Source: Paludibacter sp. (GTDB lineage: Bacteria > Bacteroidota > Bacteroidia > Bacteroidales > Paludibacteraceae). From it: a stretch of 64,000 nucleotides of DNA. How positions within the stretch are numbered: the stretch's first letter is position 1; every line of letters begins with the position of its first letter. The translations under genes were made by a program, and so were the position numbers. Shown piece by piece: positions 55,493 to 64,000 of this stretch. Under the pieces are notes generated by a model. That model worked only from the letters and a program-made list of their open reading frames with translations. It was not told the DNA's origin and searched no databases. The stretch lies in contig JAQVAV010000001.1 of NCBI GenBank assembly GCA_028690665.1, positions 186,001 to 250,000 on the forward strand. Reading direction: 5' to 3'.

Positions 55493-58400
55493 ATGAATGT
55501 AAAAAATCTCTTACTCGTTACTTTTATCATGTTGGGAATGTTTGTGATGCCTCTTAGAGCAGAACAAAATTTTCCCGTTGCGGAAAAGGTCGGGCCTCAA
55601 AGTGAAATCCGCATTAGCGGAACCGTAATTGACAAAGAAAAAAATGCTTTACCCGGTGTAAATATCAAGGTGAAAGGGACATCGAAAGGTACAGTTACTG
55701 ATATTGACGGGCATTTTTATCTGGAAGTTCCGGACAAAAACAGCCTCCTTGAAATATCGTATGTCGGATTTAAAACTCAGGAAATAAAAGTCGGCGACAA
55801 AATCAATTTCAACATTACTCTGCTTGAAGATACGAAGACCATGGATGAAGTGGTTGTCGTAGGTTATGGCAATCAGAAGAAACTTTCGGTTGTCGGTTCC
55901 ATACAAACGATTGAACCTACGCAGTTACAGGTTGGTTCTACCCGTTCGGTAAGTAACAATCTGGCCGGACAATTGGCCGGGGTAATTGCTGTACAGCCTT
56001 CCGGTGAACCGGGATATGATAACTCGAACTTCTGGATTCGTGGTATCGCTTCTTTCAGTGGAAATACTTCTCCTTTGGTCTTGGTTGATGGTGTCGAACG
56101 TAGTTTGAACGATATTGATCCGGCTGAAATTGAGTCGTTCTCCGTATTAAAAGATGCTTCGGCAAGTGCCATGTACGGTGTGCGCGGAGCTAATGGTGTT
56201 ATCCTGATAAATACAAAACACGGAAAAGTTTCAGCTCCTTCCATTAATGTACGTGTTGAACACTCTGTACAGGCCCCGACCAAATTACCACAATTTATCG
56301 GTGCAGCAGAATACATGAGTTTGTTGAACGAACTACAAAATGATCCCAACAATCAGATGTTTACTACCGATGAAATTTTAAAAACCTATAACGGTTATGA
56401 TAAGGATTTGTATCCGGACGTGAACTGGATTGATGCAATCACTAATGACTACGCCTATTCTTCCAGAGCAAACATGACTGTTAGCGGGGGTACTAATATT
56501 CTGCGCTACTCTTTAACAGCCTCGGTATATAGCGAAGAAGGCATTATAGCAACCGACCCGAATCTTTCATACGATACGGGAACCAAATTGAGCCGATATA
56601 ACATGCGTTCCAATGTAGATTTAGATTTAACCAAAACAACTCTTCTACGTTTTAGTGTAGGAGGCTACCTGCAGAATCTTCGTAAGTCCAACAGTAGTAC
56701 CGATGGTGTATTTGAATCGGCATTCGAAACCACTCCTTTTGTACATCCTGCCGTTTATTCGGATGGAACAATTCCTATCGCGAGCGCACAGCGTTCAAAT
56801 CCATGGGCAATGAGTACCCAACAGGGATATTATCGCAGTGGTAAAAGCAAATTGGAATCATTGTTCTCTTTAGAACAAAATCTGAAAATGATTACACCCG
56901 GTTTAAAGGCAAGAATGAAATTCGCTTTTGATACTTATAGCGAAAATTATTTAACCCGCGGGAAAACTCCTGATTATTATAGCGTTGCCAAGACACGCAA
57001 TGATGAAGGCGAACTGGTACACAATATTTTAAGTTATGGTAGTGAATTTCTGAGTTTGTCAAGTGGTGGATATTATGGAAATCAGAGTACGTATCTGGAA
57101 CTGGCATTAACTTATGCTAAAACGTTCAAAAAACATGATATTGATGCCTTGCTCCTTTACAATCAGCGCAGTTACGACTGGGGTGATATTCAACCGAACA
57201 GAACGCAGGGTATCGCCGGACGTTTATCATACACCTACAATCGCCGGTATATTTCCGAGTTTAATTTCGGATATAACGGCTCTGAAAACTTTGCAAAAGG
57301 CAAGCGCTTCGGCTTCTTCCCTTCTATCGCACTTGGCTGGATTGCTTCAGAAGAGGCCTTTATGGAACCGGTGCAACAGACTATTACAAAACTGAAATTA
57401 AGAGCATCTCTCGGTAAAGTTGGTAACGACAATATCGGTGGTAATAGACGATTCGCATATATAACAACAATTAATTCGGGTGCAAACGGATACAACTGGG
57501 GTTATAATGGTGATTTTTATCGTACCGGTATTCAGGAAGGTGAAGTAGGAGTACAAGACCTGACATGGGAAACCGCTTTGAAAGCAAATATCGGAGTGGA
57601 AATCGGTTTGTGGAATGACTTCAATTTACAGGTAGATATTTTCAAGGAAAAACGTTCCAATATCTTTATGCAACGCAGCACCATTCCTTCGCAGATAGGA
57701 TTTGTTACCAATCCTTATGCAAATTATGGAAAGGTAAACAATCAGGGTTATGATATATCCCTGGATTATCACAAACGTTTTAACAAAAAATGGTCACTCA
57801 GTTTGCGTGGTACGGTAACTTATGCTGAAAATACGATTATTGAAATAGATGAACCTTCTTCAGTGAAAGGCACTTACCGTTCCATTACCGGCCATTCAAT
57901 TAACACGCTGTGGGGACTGGAAGCCGAAAGACTTTTTACCAGTGATGATTTTGAAAACGGAGTGCTGAAAGACGGAATTTCCCTTCCTGAACTTGGCTAC
58001 AATGTTCGCCCGGGCGATATTAAATATGTCGATAAAAATGGCGACGGATATATTACGGAACAGGATGAAGGTTATATAGGCGGTACAACAGATCCGAAAA
58101 TGGTGTACGGATTTGGCGGAAACCTAAGTTACAAACAATTTGATTTCTCGACTTTCTTTCAGGGTTCATCGGAGGTATATAGAATTATCGGAGGTTCCGA
58201 TTATTTTATTCCGGGTAGCGGGCAGGGAGTTTTGGGAAATGTATATGCAAACTACACCGACCGGTGGACAGAAGAAAATCCTTCACAGAATGTTTTCTGG
58301 CCTCGTTTGTCGGAAAGTACAAATACCAACAACAACTGCGCGTCAACCTGGTGGAAAAAAGATATGAGTTTTCTGCGTTGTAAATCTATTGAACTGGGCT

Positions 58401-58582
58401 ACAGTTTAACTGAATCAGTCGCACATAAATTGCGCGCAAAAAGTATCCGGTTCTATGTCAGTGGAAATAATTTATTCTATTTATCGAAATTTAAGTTGTG
58501 GGATCCTGAACTGAATACGACGGATGGATTAAAATATCCGACCATGCGTTCTGTAATGGGTGGAATTGAGTTTAACTTTTAA
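55493..58582 (+). CDS. SusC-like TonB-dependent oligosaccharide transporter
   Basis: A 1029-residue outer-membrane porin-like transporter that imports oligosaccharides with its SusD lid. Signal peptide about 1-23; carboxypeptidase-D-like beta-sandwich (about 37-112: ISGTVIDKEKNALPGVNIKVKG, TVTDIDGHFYLEVP); TonB-box-like MDEVVVVGYGNQKK (about 117-130); plug (about 130-240: GVIAVQPSGEPGYDNSNFWI, SASAMYGVRGANGVILI); 22-strand barrel to the C-terminus GGIEFNF. It is complete and of the expected length. The promoter lies directly upstream and susD follows after 25 bp. The substrate is that of the locus, presumed alpha-gluco-oligosaccharide. Confidence 0.97.
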   Translation: MNVKNLLLVTFIMLGMFVMPLRAEQNFPVAEKVGPQSEIRISGTVIDKEKNALPGVNIKVKGTSKGTVTDIDGHFYLEVPDKNSLLEISYVGFKTQEIKVGDKINFNITLLEDTKTMDEVVVVGYGNQKKLSVVGSIQTIEPTQLQVGSTRSVSNNLAGQLAGVIAVQPSGEPGYDNSNFWIRGIASFSGNTSPLVLVDGVERSLNDIDPAEIESFSVLKDASASAMYGVRGANGVILINTKHGKVSAPSINVRVEHSVQAPTKLPQFIGAAEYMSLLNELQNDPNNQMFTTDEILKTYNGYDKDLYPDVNWIDAITNDYAYSSRANMTVSGGTNILRYSLTASVYSEEGIIATDPNLSYDTGTKLSRYNMRSNVDLDLTKTTLLRFSVGGYLQNLRKSNSSTDGVFESAFETTPFVHPAVYSDGTIPIASAQRSNPWAMSTQQGYYRSGKSKLESLFSLEQNLKMITPGLKARMKFAFDTYSENYLTRGKTPDYYSVAKTRNDEGELVHNILSYGSEFLSLSSGGYYGNQSTYLELALTYAKTFKKHDIDALLLYNQRSYDWGDIQPNRTQGIAGRLSYTYNRRYISEFNFGYNGSENFAKGKRFGFFPSIALGWIASEEAFMEPVQQTITKLKLRASLGKVGNDNIGGNRRFAYITTINSGANGYNWGYNGDFYRTGIQEGEVGVQDLTWETALKANIGVEIGLWNDFNLQVDIFKEKRSNIFMQRSTIPSQIGFVTNPYANYGKVNNQGYDISLDYHKRFNKKWSLSLRGTVTYAENTIIEIDEPSSVKGTYRSITGHSINTLWGLEAERLFTSDDFENGVLKDGISLPELGYNVRPGDIKYVDKNGDGYITEQDEGYIGGTTDPKMVYGFGGNLSYKQFDFSTFFQGSSEVYRIIGGSDYFIPGSGQGVLGNVYANYTDRWTEENPSQNVFWPRLSESTNTNNNCASTWWKKDMSFLRCKSIELGYSLTESVAHKLRAKSIRFYVSGNNLFYLSKFKLWDPELNTTDGLKYPTMRSVMGGIEFNF

Positions 58583-58607
58583 TTAATACTATAAAAACGT
58601 TTTGAAA

Positions 58608-60494
58608 ATGAAATTCATAAAATATATAATGGTCGGAGTACTAAGTGTGCAGTTTTTCTCATCTTGTGCCGATTATTTAGATAAAGAACCGGACACCGAA
58701 TTGACACTCAATATGGTGTTCCAGGACAAAACCAGAATGGAAGGCTGGTTGGCAAATGCTTATTCTGCAATTCCCGATCCATATTGGGGATATACCAGAG
58801 ACTTGGGCTGGGAAATCTTAGGCGATGATGAAACTCCTTCCGAACGCTGGCGTCAATGGGATTGGGTGGTCATTCCGTATATACTCGGCGAATGGACACC
58901 ATCAAGCGACTGGTACGGAGATTATTGGGCACAATTACCACAACGAATTCGTGAAGCATCTATTTTCATTGAAAATGTCCATGCCTTACCTGATCAGGGG
59001 GTTACTAATACCGATGTAACCTATATGAAAGCGGAATGTCGTTTTTTAATTGCCTACTATTACTATTTATTGGCAAATACTTATGGTCCTATTCCATTTA
59101 AACCGGATTATATAGCTCCGACGGATTTTGATTTAGCTGATTTATTGGAAGGTCAACATCCATATTATGAAGTGGTTGACTGGATTGATAAAGAAATGCA
59201 GGCGGTAGCAAAAATTCTTCCGGCCAAATATTCCGAAGCTCAAAAATACGGACGGGCAACTTCAATAATGGCCCTTGCCGTTCGTGCCCGCATGTTATTG
59301 TTCGCCGCGAGTCCGTTAGTTAACGGAAATCCCGATTATGCCGATTTCCAAAACAAAGACGGACAATATCTATTTAGCAGTCTAGCTCCTTATACTTCAG
59401 CTCCTGTTGAGGATAAAACGAAATGGACTTATGCCGCGCAAGCTTGCAAGCAATTGATTGATGCCGCAGAAACTGCCGGTTATGAATTGTATGTAGAAGA
59501 AAACGAAGACGGAACCATAGACCCGTTTATGTCCTATCAGGATCTCTTCCTGAAACGATTTGACGAAGGCAATAAAGAAATTCTGTTTGCTCGTCCATCC
59601 TGCAACTATACTGAATATGAAAGACATTCCACTCCTAACAGTAGCGGAGGTAACGGTGGTTTGGGGGTAACCCAGTCGTTGGTAGACGCGTTCTTCATGA
59701 AAAACGGACTTCCAATTACCGATGCTAATTCCGGATATGTTGAAACGGGATTCTCAGCCTCCAATCAAACGTTGAACAATACTATCTGGGATGAAAATGT
59801 TAACGGAGGTGCGATTACCTATTCCGATACATACAACATGTATTGTAATCGTGAGCCGCGATTTTATGTAAGCGTTAATTTCAATCATGCTTATTTTCCA
59901 ACAGAAAAACGGCTTTTTAACTTCTACAATGGAGCAACCGATAATACACATACACATGATGCGCCACAAAACGGATATCTTATTCGTAAAAGGGTATCAC
60001 CGAAATCGAACATAAAAGAAGGGAATCATCAATACCGTCCCGGAATTTTATACCGCCTTGGTGAAACATATCTGAATTATGCCGAGGCTTTAAACGAATC
60101 GGATCCGGGTAATGCCGATATTCTGGTATATCTGAATAAAATTCGTGAGCGTGCCGGAGTGCGTCAATATACTACCGGAGCTACTGATGATGATTATATC
60201 CATGTAGACTTGAGCGATCAGGATAAAATGCGTGAAATTATTCATGCCGAACGCAGGGTGGAATTATGTTGCGAAGGTACTCGCTACGATGATTTGCGCC
60301 GCTGGAAAGAGGCAATGACTACATTGAATGGAGATTTTGATGGCATGAATTTCAGTGGAACAGATAAGGCTACTTTTTATGTTCGTACCGTTTATCAAAC
60401 CCGTGTTTACAAAAAGTCATATTACTGGTTCCCGATTCACCAGACGGAAATTGATAAAAACGAAAATCTTGTTCAAAATCCATATTGGAATTAA
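58608..60494 (+). CDS. SusD-like surface lipoprotein (RagB/SusD family)
   Basis: A 628-residue surface lipoprotein forming the hinged lid on the SusC barrel and binding oligosaccharide. The start is the ATG at 58608; a TTG two codons upstream also opens the frame. The lipobox is FFSSCADYL, with the lipid-bearing Cys at about 20. SusD features are YLDKEPDTELTLNMVFQDKT, TPR-like helices (MKAECRFLIAYYYYLLANTYG, about 140-160) and the C-terminal YRLGETYLNYAEALNE with IIHAERRVELCCEGTRYDDLRRWKEA (about 540-565) and the KSYYWFPIHQTEIDKN tail. It lies 25 bp after susC and 18 bp before the SusE-type gene. Confidence 0.96.
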   Translation: MKFIKYIMVGVLSVQFFSSCADYLDKEPDTELTLNMVFQDKTRMEGWLANAYSAIPDPYWGYTRDLGWEILGDDETPSERWRQWDWVVIPYILGEWTPSSDWYGDYWAQLPQRIREASIFIENVHALPDQGVTNTDVTYMKAECRFLIAYYYYLLANTYGPIPFKPDYIAPTDFDLADLLEGQHPYYEVVDWIDKEMQAVAKILPAKYSEAQKYGRATSIMALAVRARMLLFAASPLVNGNPDYADFQNKDGQYLFSSLAPYTSAPVEDKTKWTYAAQACKQLIDAAETAGYELYVEENEDGTIDPFMSYQDLFLKRFDEGNKEILFARPSCNYTEYERHSTPNSSGGNGGLGVTQSLVDAFFMKNGLPITDANSGYVETGFSASNQTLNNTIWDENVNGGAITYSDTYNMYCNREPRFYVSVNFNHAYFPTEKRLFNFYNGATDNTHTHDAPQNGYLIRKRVSPKSNIKEGNHQYRPGILYRLGETYLNYAEALNESDPGNADILVYLNKIRERAGVRQYTTGATDDDYIHVDLSDQDKMREIIHAERRVELCCEGTRYDDLRRWKEAMTTLNGDFDGMNFSGTDKATFYVRTVYQTRVYKKSYYWFPIHQTEIDKNENLVQNPYWN

Positions 60495-60512
60495 TATCAA
60501 AAAATTACTATT

Positions 60513-62015
60513 ATGAAAAACATGATAAAAAACATCCTGATTATACTGACTATTTTAATGGTTTCTTGTCAGGAAATAAGCGATATGTACACATTAAAAT
60601 CTCCGGAAGACACTATGCATCTCAGTGTTTCCGCAGCTGACATTCTCTTGAATCAGGATTTAAAAAATCAGGTAGCCGTCACGTTTACATGGAATACTGC
60701 AGCCGATCGTGGCTCAGGTACAGAACTTACTTACTATTTCAAAATGGACATTACCGGCAACAACTTTGAAACGTCAATAGACAAAATTGAAATTCCGGAA
60801 GGACAAAACTCTATCAGTTTTACAAACAAAGAAATGAACGACTTGTTGGCAGGTTGGGATATTGAAGCCGGACAGACTGTACAATTGACTGCCGAGATCA
60901 TTGCAGAAGCTTCAAACTCAACGGTATATATGAAACCGGAAATATCTACTGCCGACTTAAATGTAACCGGCTATTATATTCAACCAAGAGACCTTTATAT
61001 TGTTGGTAGTGCCGTTGATGGTATGGATCCGGCCAAGTCTCTTAAAATGGAAGAAGTAACCTCTGAAAAAAAATATACATGGGCCGGAGTATTACAACCG
61101 GGAGACTTTAAATTTATTAAAGACACAACAAACCTGTATCCATCTTATAGTCTTGGCATCGGCAGTAATATCTTAGTTTATAATGAAACAGAAAACAGTT
61201 CCGAAACATTGTTCCATATAGATAATGCAGGATTTTATGTTATAACGATAGATATAGAAGCTCTGACCTTTGAAAGTGAATATCCGACTGCAGCATATAG
61301 TCAGGTTTGGATGATAGGAGATGCGACTTCGGCAGGGTGGAATATATCCAATCCGGTAGAATTACAAAAAGACCCTGTAAATCAGGTAGCCTTCATCTAC
61401 GAAGGAACACTTAATGCAGGAGAGTTCAAATTTCCGCTTCAAAATATAGGATTGTTTGAATGTGATTATTTTATGCCAGTAGAAAACCAAGCCAGTCCAG
61501 ACGGAGACAACAGGGTAGAATATGTAAGTACTTCTCAGGCTGCGACACATGATTATAAATGGAGAATTTACGATGCAGGAACTTATAAAATCACACTCAA
61601 TGTATATGATATGACTATTTCCTTTCAGAAGCAGGCTGAACCGGAAATACCCAATGACCTGCCATACAAAAATGTGTGGATAACAGGAAGTGCCACTCCG
61701 GGAAGTTGGGATACCCCTTTCTCACAAAAGCTTACATACGATGCAAATACCACAAAAGGAACGTTTATATGGGAAGGTAATCTGTCGGAAGGGGAGTTTA
61801 AATTTCCCCTCAGTAATACCAATGGTTTTGAATGCAACTACCTGATGCCAACTAATGTTGGTAGCAATAATTTGGCTCCGCTCTCACAAACAGCTGTGAG
61901 TTTTGTAGCCAATGGAAGTCCTGATAAGAAATGGACAGTAAGCGCCAGCGAATCCGGGTCATACAAAATAAGTTTAAACGTAATTAATATGACAGTCAGT
62001 TTCGTAAAACAATAA
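60513..62015 (+). CDS. SusE-type surface glycan-binding lipoprotein
   Basis: A 500-residue outer-membrane lipoprotein (lipobox MVSCQEIS, Cys at about 20). The N-terminal SusE domain (about 25-145: VAVTFTWNTAADRGSGTELTYYF) is followed by three starch-binding-like modules, opening with LYIVGSAVDGMDPAKSLKM (about 163), VWMIGDATSAGWNISN (about 269) and VWITGSATPGSWDTPF (about 387), each with a GEFKFPL-type strand and a final K-I-S/T-LNV strand. It presents polysaccharide to SusCD and the surface enzymes. It is anchored by lipid, in contrast to the type IX-exported relatives upstream in this locus. It is the third gene of the SusC-SusD-SusE operon. Confidence 0.9.
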   Translation: MKNMIKNILIILTILMVSCQEISDMYTLKSPEDTMHLSVSAADILLNQDLKNQVAVTFTWNTAADRGSGTELTYYFKMDITGNNFETSIDKIEIPEGQNSISFTNKEMNDLLAGWDIEAGQTVQLTAEIIAEASNSTVYMKPEISTADLNVTGYYIQPRDLYIVGSAVDGMDPAKSLKMEEVTSEKKYTWAGVLQPGDFKFIKDTTNLYPSYSLGIGSNILVYNETENSSETLFHIDNAGFYVITIDIEALTFESEYPTAAYSQVWMIGDATSAGWNISNPVELQKDPVNQVAFIYEGTLNAGEFKFPLQNIGLFECDYFMPVENQASPDGDNRVEYVSTSQAATHDYKWRIYDAGTYKITLNVYDMTISFQKQAEPEIPNDLPYKNVWITGSATPGSWDTPFSQKLTYDANTTKGTFIWEGNLSEGEFKFPLSNTNGFECNYLMPTNVGSNNLAPLSQTAVSFVANGSPDKKWTVSASESGSYKISLNVINMTVSFVKQ

Positions 62016-62080
62016 ATGGAAATACCCGGAATATCCTCAAAAATGAAGGCTACGAAAAATCTAAAAATAATATCAAATTT

Positions 62081-63535
62081 ATGTACAAGCTAATCAATAA
62101 AATCAAATTCAACACAGGTATTTTCATTTTTCTTCTGTTTTTCTCTGGCTGTGGAGATAATTCCGGAACAGGATGGACTCCGGCTGATCTTCCCAATGAT
62201 TCAACAGAAGAAGAAGAAACGAATGATTCCCTTGGAATACATACCTATAAAGCACCCTTATATTGGAGTGTATATGAATATGCCTGGGTAGCCGAACAGG
62301 CAGGTGCGAATAATATTGACATCTCCGAAGGAGAATGGGACAGAATAATCAACTGGGTGGCTGATAACCTGAAACCTTACGGTTACAACATGATTTGTAC
62401 AGATGGATTTTTGGCCATGTTAGCCACCGATGATTCAGGATATATGACACAATACGGAAGTATGAATCTGAAAACTTTGATCACTAAATTAAAAGCTAAA
62501 GGATTAAAGTTAGGGATTTACGACAATCCATTGTGGATTCACGGTTCTCTCGACACGAAAATTGAAGGTACTGCTCTGACTTTTCAGGATTTGCTGTATG
62601 ACGAATCGGACATAAACGATGTTTTATATCCAAATAACAATGACATTTTTACATGGATTGTGCCAAGCCACAAAGGTGCAAAGGAGTATATCGATGGTTT
62701 TTTTAAACATTATAAGGAATTAGGTGTGGAATTCATTCGTATGGATTTTCTTTGTTTATTCGAAAGTGCAAGTGGTGCTGGTGGAATGCCGAGCAAAGGC
62801 TACGGTCGCAAAAACTATCAACTGGCATTTGAATATATTTGCGAAGCAGCTAAAAAGTACGGAATTTTTACTTCATTAGTCATGCCGAACCTATTTGAAG
62901 ATGCCGAAATAGAAAAAAAATACGGCAATATGGTACGTATAGTAGCCGACACTTTTGGCGGAGGTTGGGATCATGTTTCTGGACGTTTGAGGGGAAATGT
63001 TTATGATGGCTGGCCTGCCTGTCATAACCAGTTCGACGGATTTATTCACTGGTCGCACATTGCCGGACACGGAAAAGTGATTATGGATGGAGATTTTATC
63101 CGTTTAAATACGCTTTCGAATGATAATGAAAAACAGTTTTCCATTTCGTTGCAGTTGATTGCCGGAGGACCGGTGGCCGTGGCGGATCAATACAACACCA
63201 TTAAAACCGGAGATCTGAAATTTTACCAAAACGAAGAAATGCTTGCTCTGAATACGGATAAATTTGTAGGCAAACCATTGTCAGAAAGTTTAACCGATGC
63301 AAAAAGCCAGATATGGTATGGACAAATGAGCAATGGCGACTGGATTATCGGGTTATTTAACCGGGAAGACAATTCTCAGTATCGCTCCATAAAGTTTTCT
63401 GATTTAGGCATAACTGGCAAAATGAATGTTCGCGACTTATGGAAACATGTCGACGAAGGAGAAACAGACAATGTAAGTGTAACATTAGAATCTCATAGTT
63501 GTAAAATTGTAAAATTGACAACTCCAGATAATTAA
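62081..63535 (+). CDS. GH27-like glycoside hydrolase, lipoprotein
   Basis: A 484-residue surface lipoprotein enzyme: hydrophobic leader, lipobox FFSGCGDN (Cys at about 25), then an acidic linker of Ser/Glu residues (about 35-58). The GH27-like barrel (about 58-400) opens YKAPLYWSVYEYAWV. It has likely nucleophile Asp222 (FIRMDFLCLF) and likely acid/base Asp290 (RIVADTFGGGW), 68 residues apart. A C-terminal beta domain completes it; no extra binding modules or type IX tail are present. It is very close to the catalytic domain of the 1462-residue protein upstream. As the enzyme nearest SusCDE it is probably the endo/exo-acting surface enzyme of the core system. Isomaltodextranase-like activity is a hypothesis. 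Confidence 0.86.
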   Translation: MYKLINKIKFNTGIFIFLLFFSGCGDNSGTGWTPADLPNDSTEEEETNDSLGIHTYKAPLYWSVYEYAWVAEQAGANNIDISEGEWDRIINWVADNLKPYGYNMICTDGFLAMLATDDSGYMTQYGSMNLKTLITKLKAKGLKLGIYDNPLWIHGSLDTKIEGTALTFQDLLYDESDINDVLYPNNNDIFTWIVPSHKGAKEYIDGFFKHYKELGVEFIRMDFLCLFESASGAGGMPSKGYGRKNYQLAFEYICEAAKKYGIFTSLVMPNLFEDAEIEKKYGNMVRIVADTFGGGWDHVSGRLRGNVYDGWPACHNQFDGFIHWSHIAGHGKVIMDGDFIRLNTLSNDNEKQFSISLQLIAGGPVAVADQYNTIKTGDLKFYQNEEMLALNTDKFVGKPLSESLTDAKSQIWYGQMSNGDWIIGLFNREDNSQYRSIKFSDLGITGKMNVRDLWKHVDEGETDNVSVTLESHSCKIVKLTTPDN

Positions 63536-63570
63536 CAACCAATATCTCTATAATTTAAAATTAAAACATT

Positions 63571-64000
63571 ATGAAAAAAAATTACAAATTCATTCCTTTC
63601 GGAATCTTCGGAATGTTCATGTTCTTGTTTTGTGCAACATCAGCAAATGCTGCAAGTTCTACCCTCTATGGTTTAGGAACCGCCTTTGATCAATGGGACA
63701 GTAATAGTGGAATTTCAATTTCAGAATCAGAAGTATCCGGAATTTTCGTTTTTGAAAAAGAATTATCATACAATGGCGATAATAAACAATTCAAATTCAC
63801 ACTTTCACAGGGAAACTGGGATGCAGTTGATTACTTCATTCCAAGTGTAGTAGATTATAACGGAAACGTTCAACTTATCAGTGATGCCGGAGAATATGAT
63901 ATGACTATTTGTTCGCAAACTGCAGGCAATCTGGAAGACCATTTCTGGGGTATTAACGCGCTGACTAACGGCATTTACCGTATCACGGTTAATACAAATA
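63571..64000 (+). CDS. Secreted protein beginning with the giant enzyme's N-terminal module, cut by window edge
   Basis: The first 143 codons of a plus-strand gene that runs off the window. The ATG at 63571 lies 35 bp after the lipoprotein GH27-like gene. A signal peptide (about 1-28, ending in ANA) is followed by a module (about 29-143) that begins STLYGLGTAFDQWDSNSG and continues with DNKQFKFTLSQGNWD and DAGEYDMTICSQTAGNL. It matches the N-terminal module of the 48766-53154 protein along its whole length. What follows is unseen; another GH27-like catalytic domain or a string of binding modules is plausible. Confidence 0.8.
   Translation, partial: MKKNYKFIPFGIFGMFMFLFCATSANAASSTLYGLGTAFDQWDSNSGISISESEVSGIFVFEKELSYNGDNKQFKFTLSQGNWDAVDYFIPSVVDYNGNVQLISDAGEYDMTICSQTAGNLEDHFWGINALTNGIYRITVNTN

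Overview
The window looks like a chromosomal segment of a Bacteroidales bacterium. The evidence is Bacteroidota-type promoters (TAnnTTTG), SusC/SusD pairs, a hybrid two-component regulator, type IX secretion (T9SS) C-terminal sorting domains and the classical menaquinone pathway. A free-living fermenter such as a Paludibacter-like genus would fit, but the genus is a guess. No phage, insertion sequence, rRNA or CRISPR array is visible. The DNA is AT-rich.

Layout. (1) 1-6252: the end of a glycan-utilisation locus on the left, with a hybrid two-component regulator cut by the window edge and a GH106 alpha-L-rhamnosidase-like enzyme. (2) 6566-15323: housekeeping genes, mostly on the minus strand: tRNA-Leu(CAA), a THUMP rRNA methyltransferase, serine acetyltransferase, a NadR-like kinase, a PAP2 phosphatase (plus strand), NhaA, a C69 dipeptidase, and a glycosyltransferase paired with a flippase-like membrane protein. 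(3) 15532-27214: a plus-strand menaquinone operon headed by a TonB-dependent receptor: menI, menF, menD, menB, menA, menC, menE. It carries two foreign-looking accessory genes, a DUF4143 ATPase with its own palindromic promoter region, and a DUF1016/PDDEXK nuclease-like gene. (4) 27348-30724: class I fumarase, a small lipoprotein and the YchF ATPase. Menaquinone synthesis and fumarase side by side suit a fumarate-respiring or fermentative anaerobe.

(5) 31200-64000: a large polysaccharide utilisation locus, entirely on the plus strand and continuing past the right edge. It contains two GH31 enzymes, three GH27-like enzymes, one (alpha/alpha)6 glycosidase of unassigned family, a ROK sugar kinase, a SusR-like membrane-bound regulator, SusC, SusD, a SusE-type lipoprotein, and several proteins built almost only from SusE/SusF-type starch-binding-like modules. 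Six proteins end in T9SS sorting domains. The gene set suggests an alpha-glucan substrate, perhaps with alpha-1,6 links such as dextran, cut at the surface by GH27-like isomaltodextranase-type enzymes, imported by SusCD, finished by GH31 glucosidases and phosphorylated by the ROK kinase. The substrate is inferred, not shown.

The most unusual object is the 1462-residue protein at 48766-53154: an N-terminal module, a GH27-like catalytic domain, eight tandem binding modules of about 99 residues and a T9SS tail. Its N-terminal module recurs in the gene cut by the right edge.
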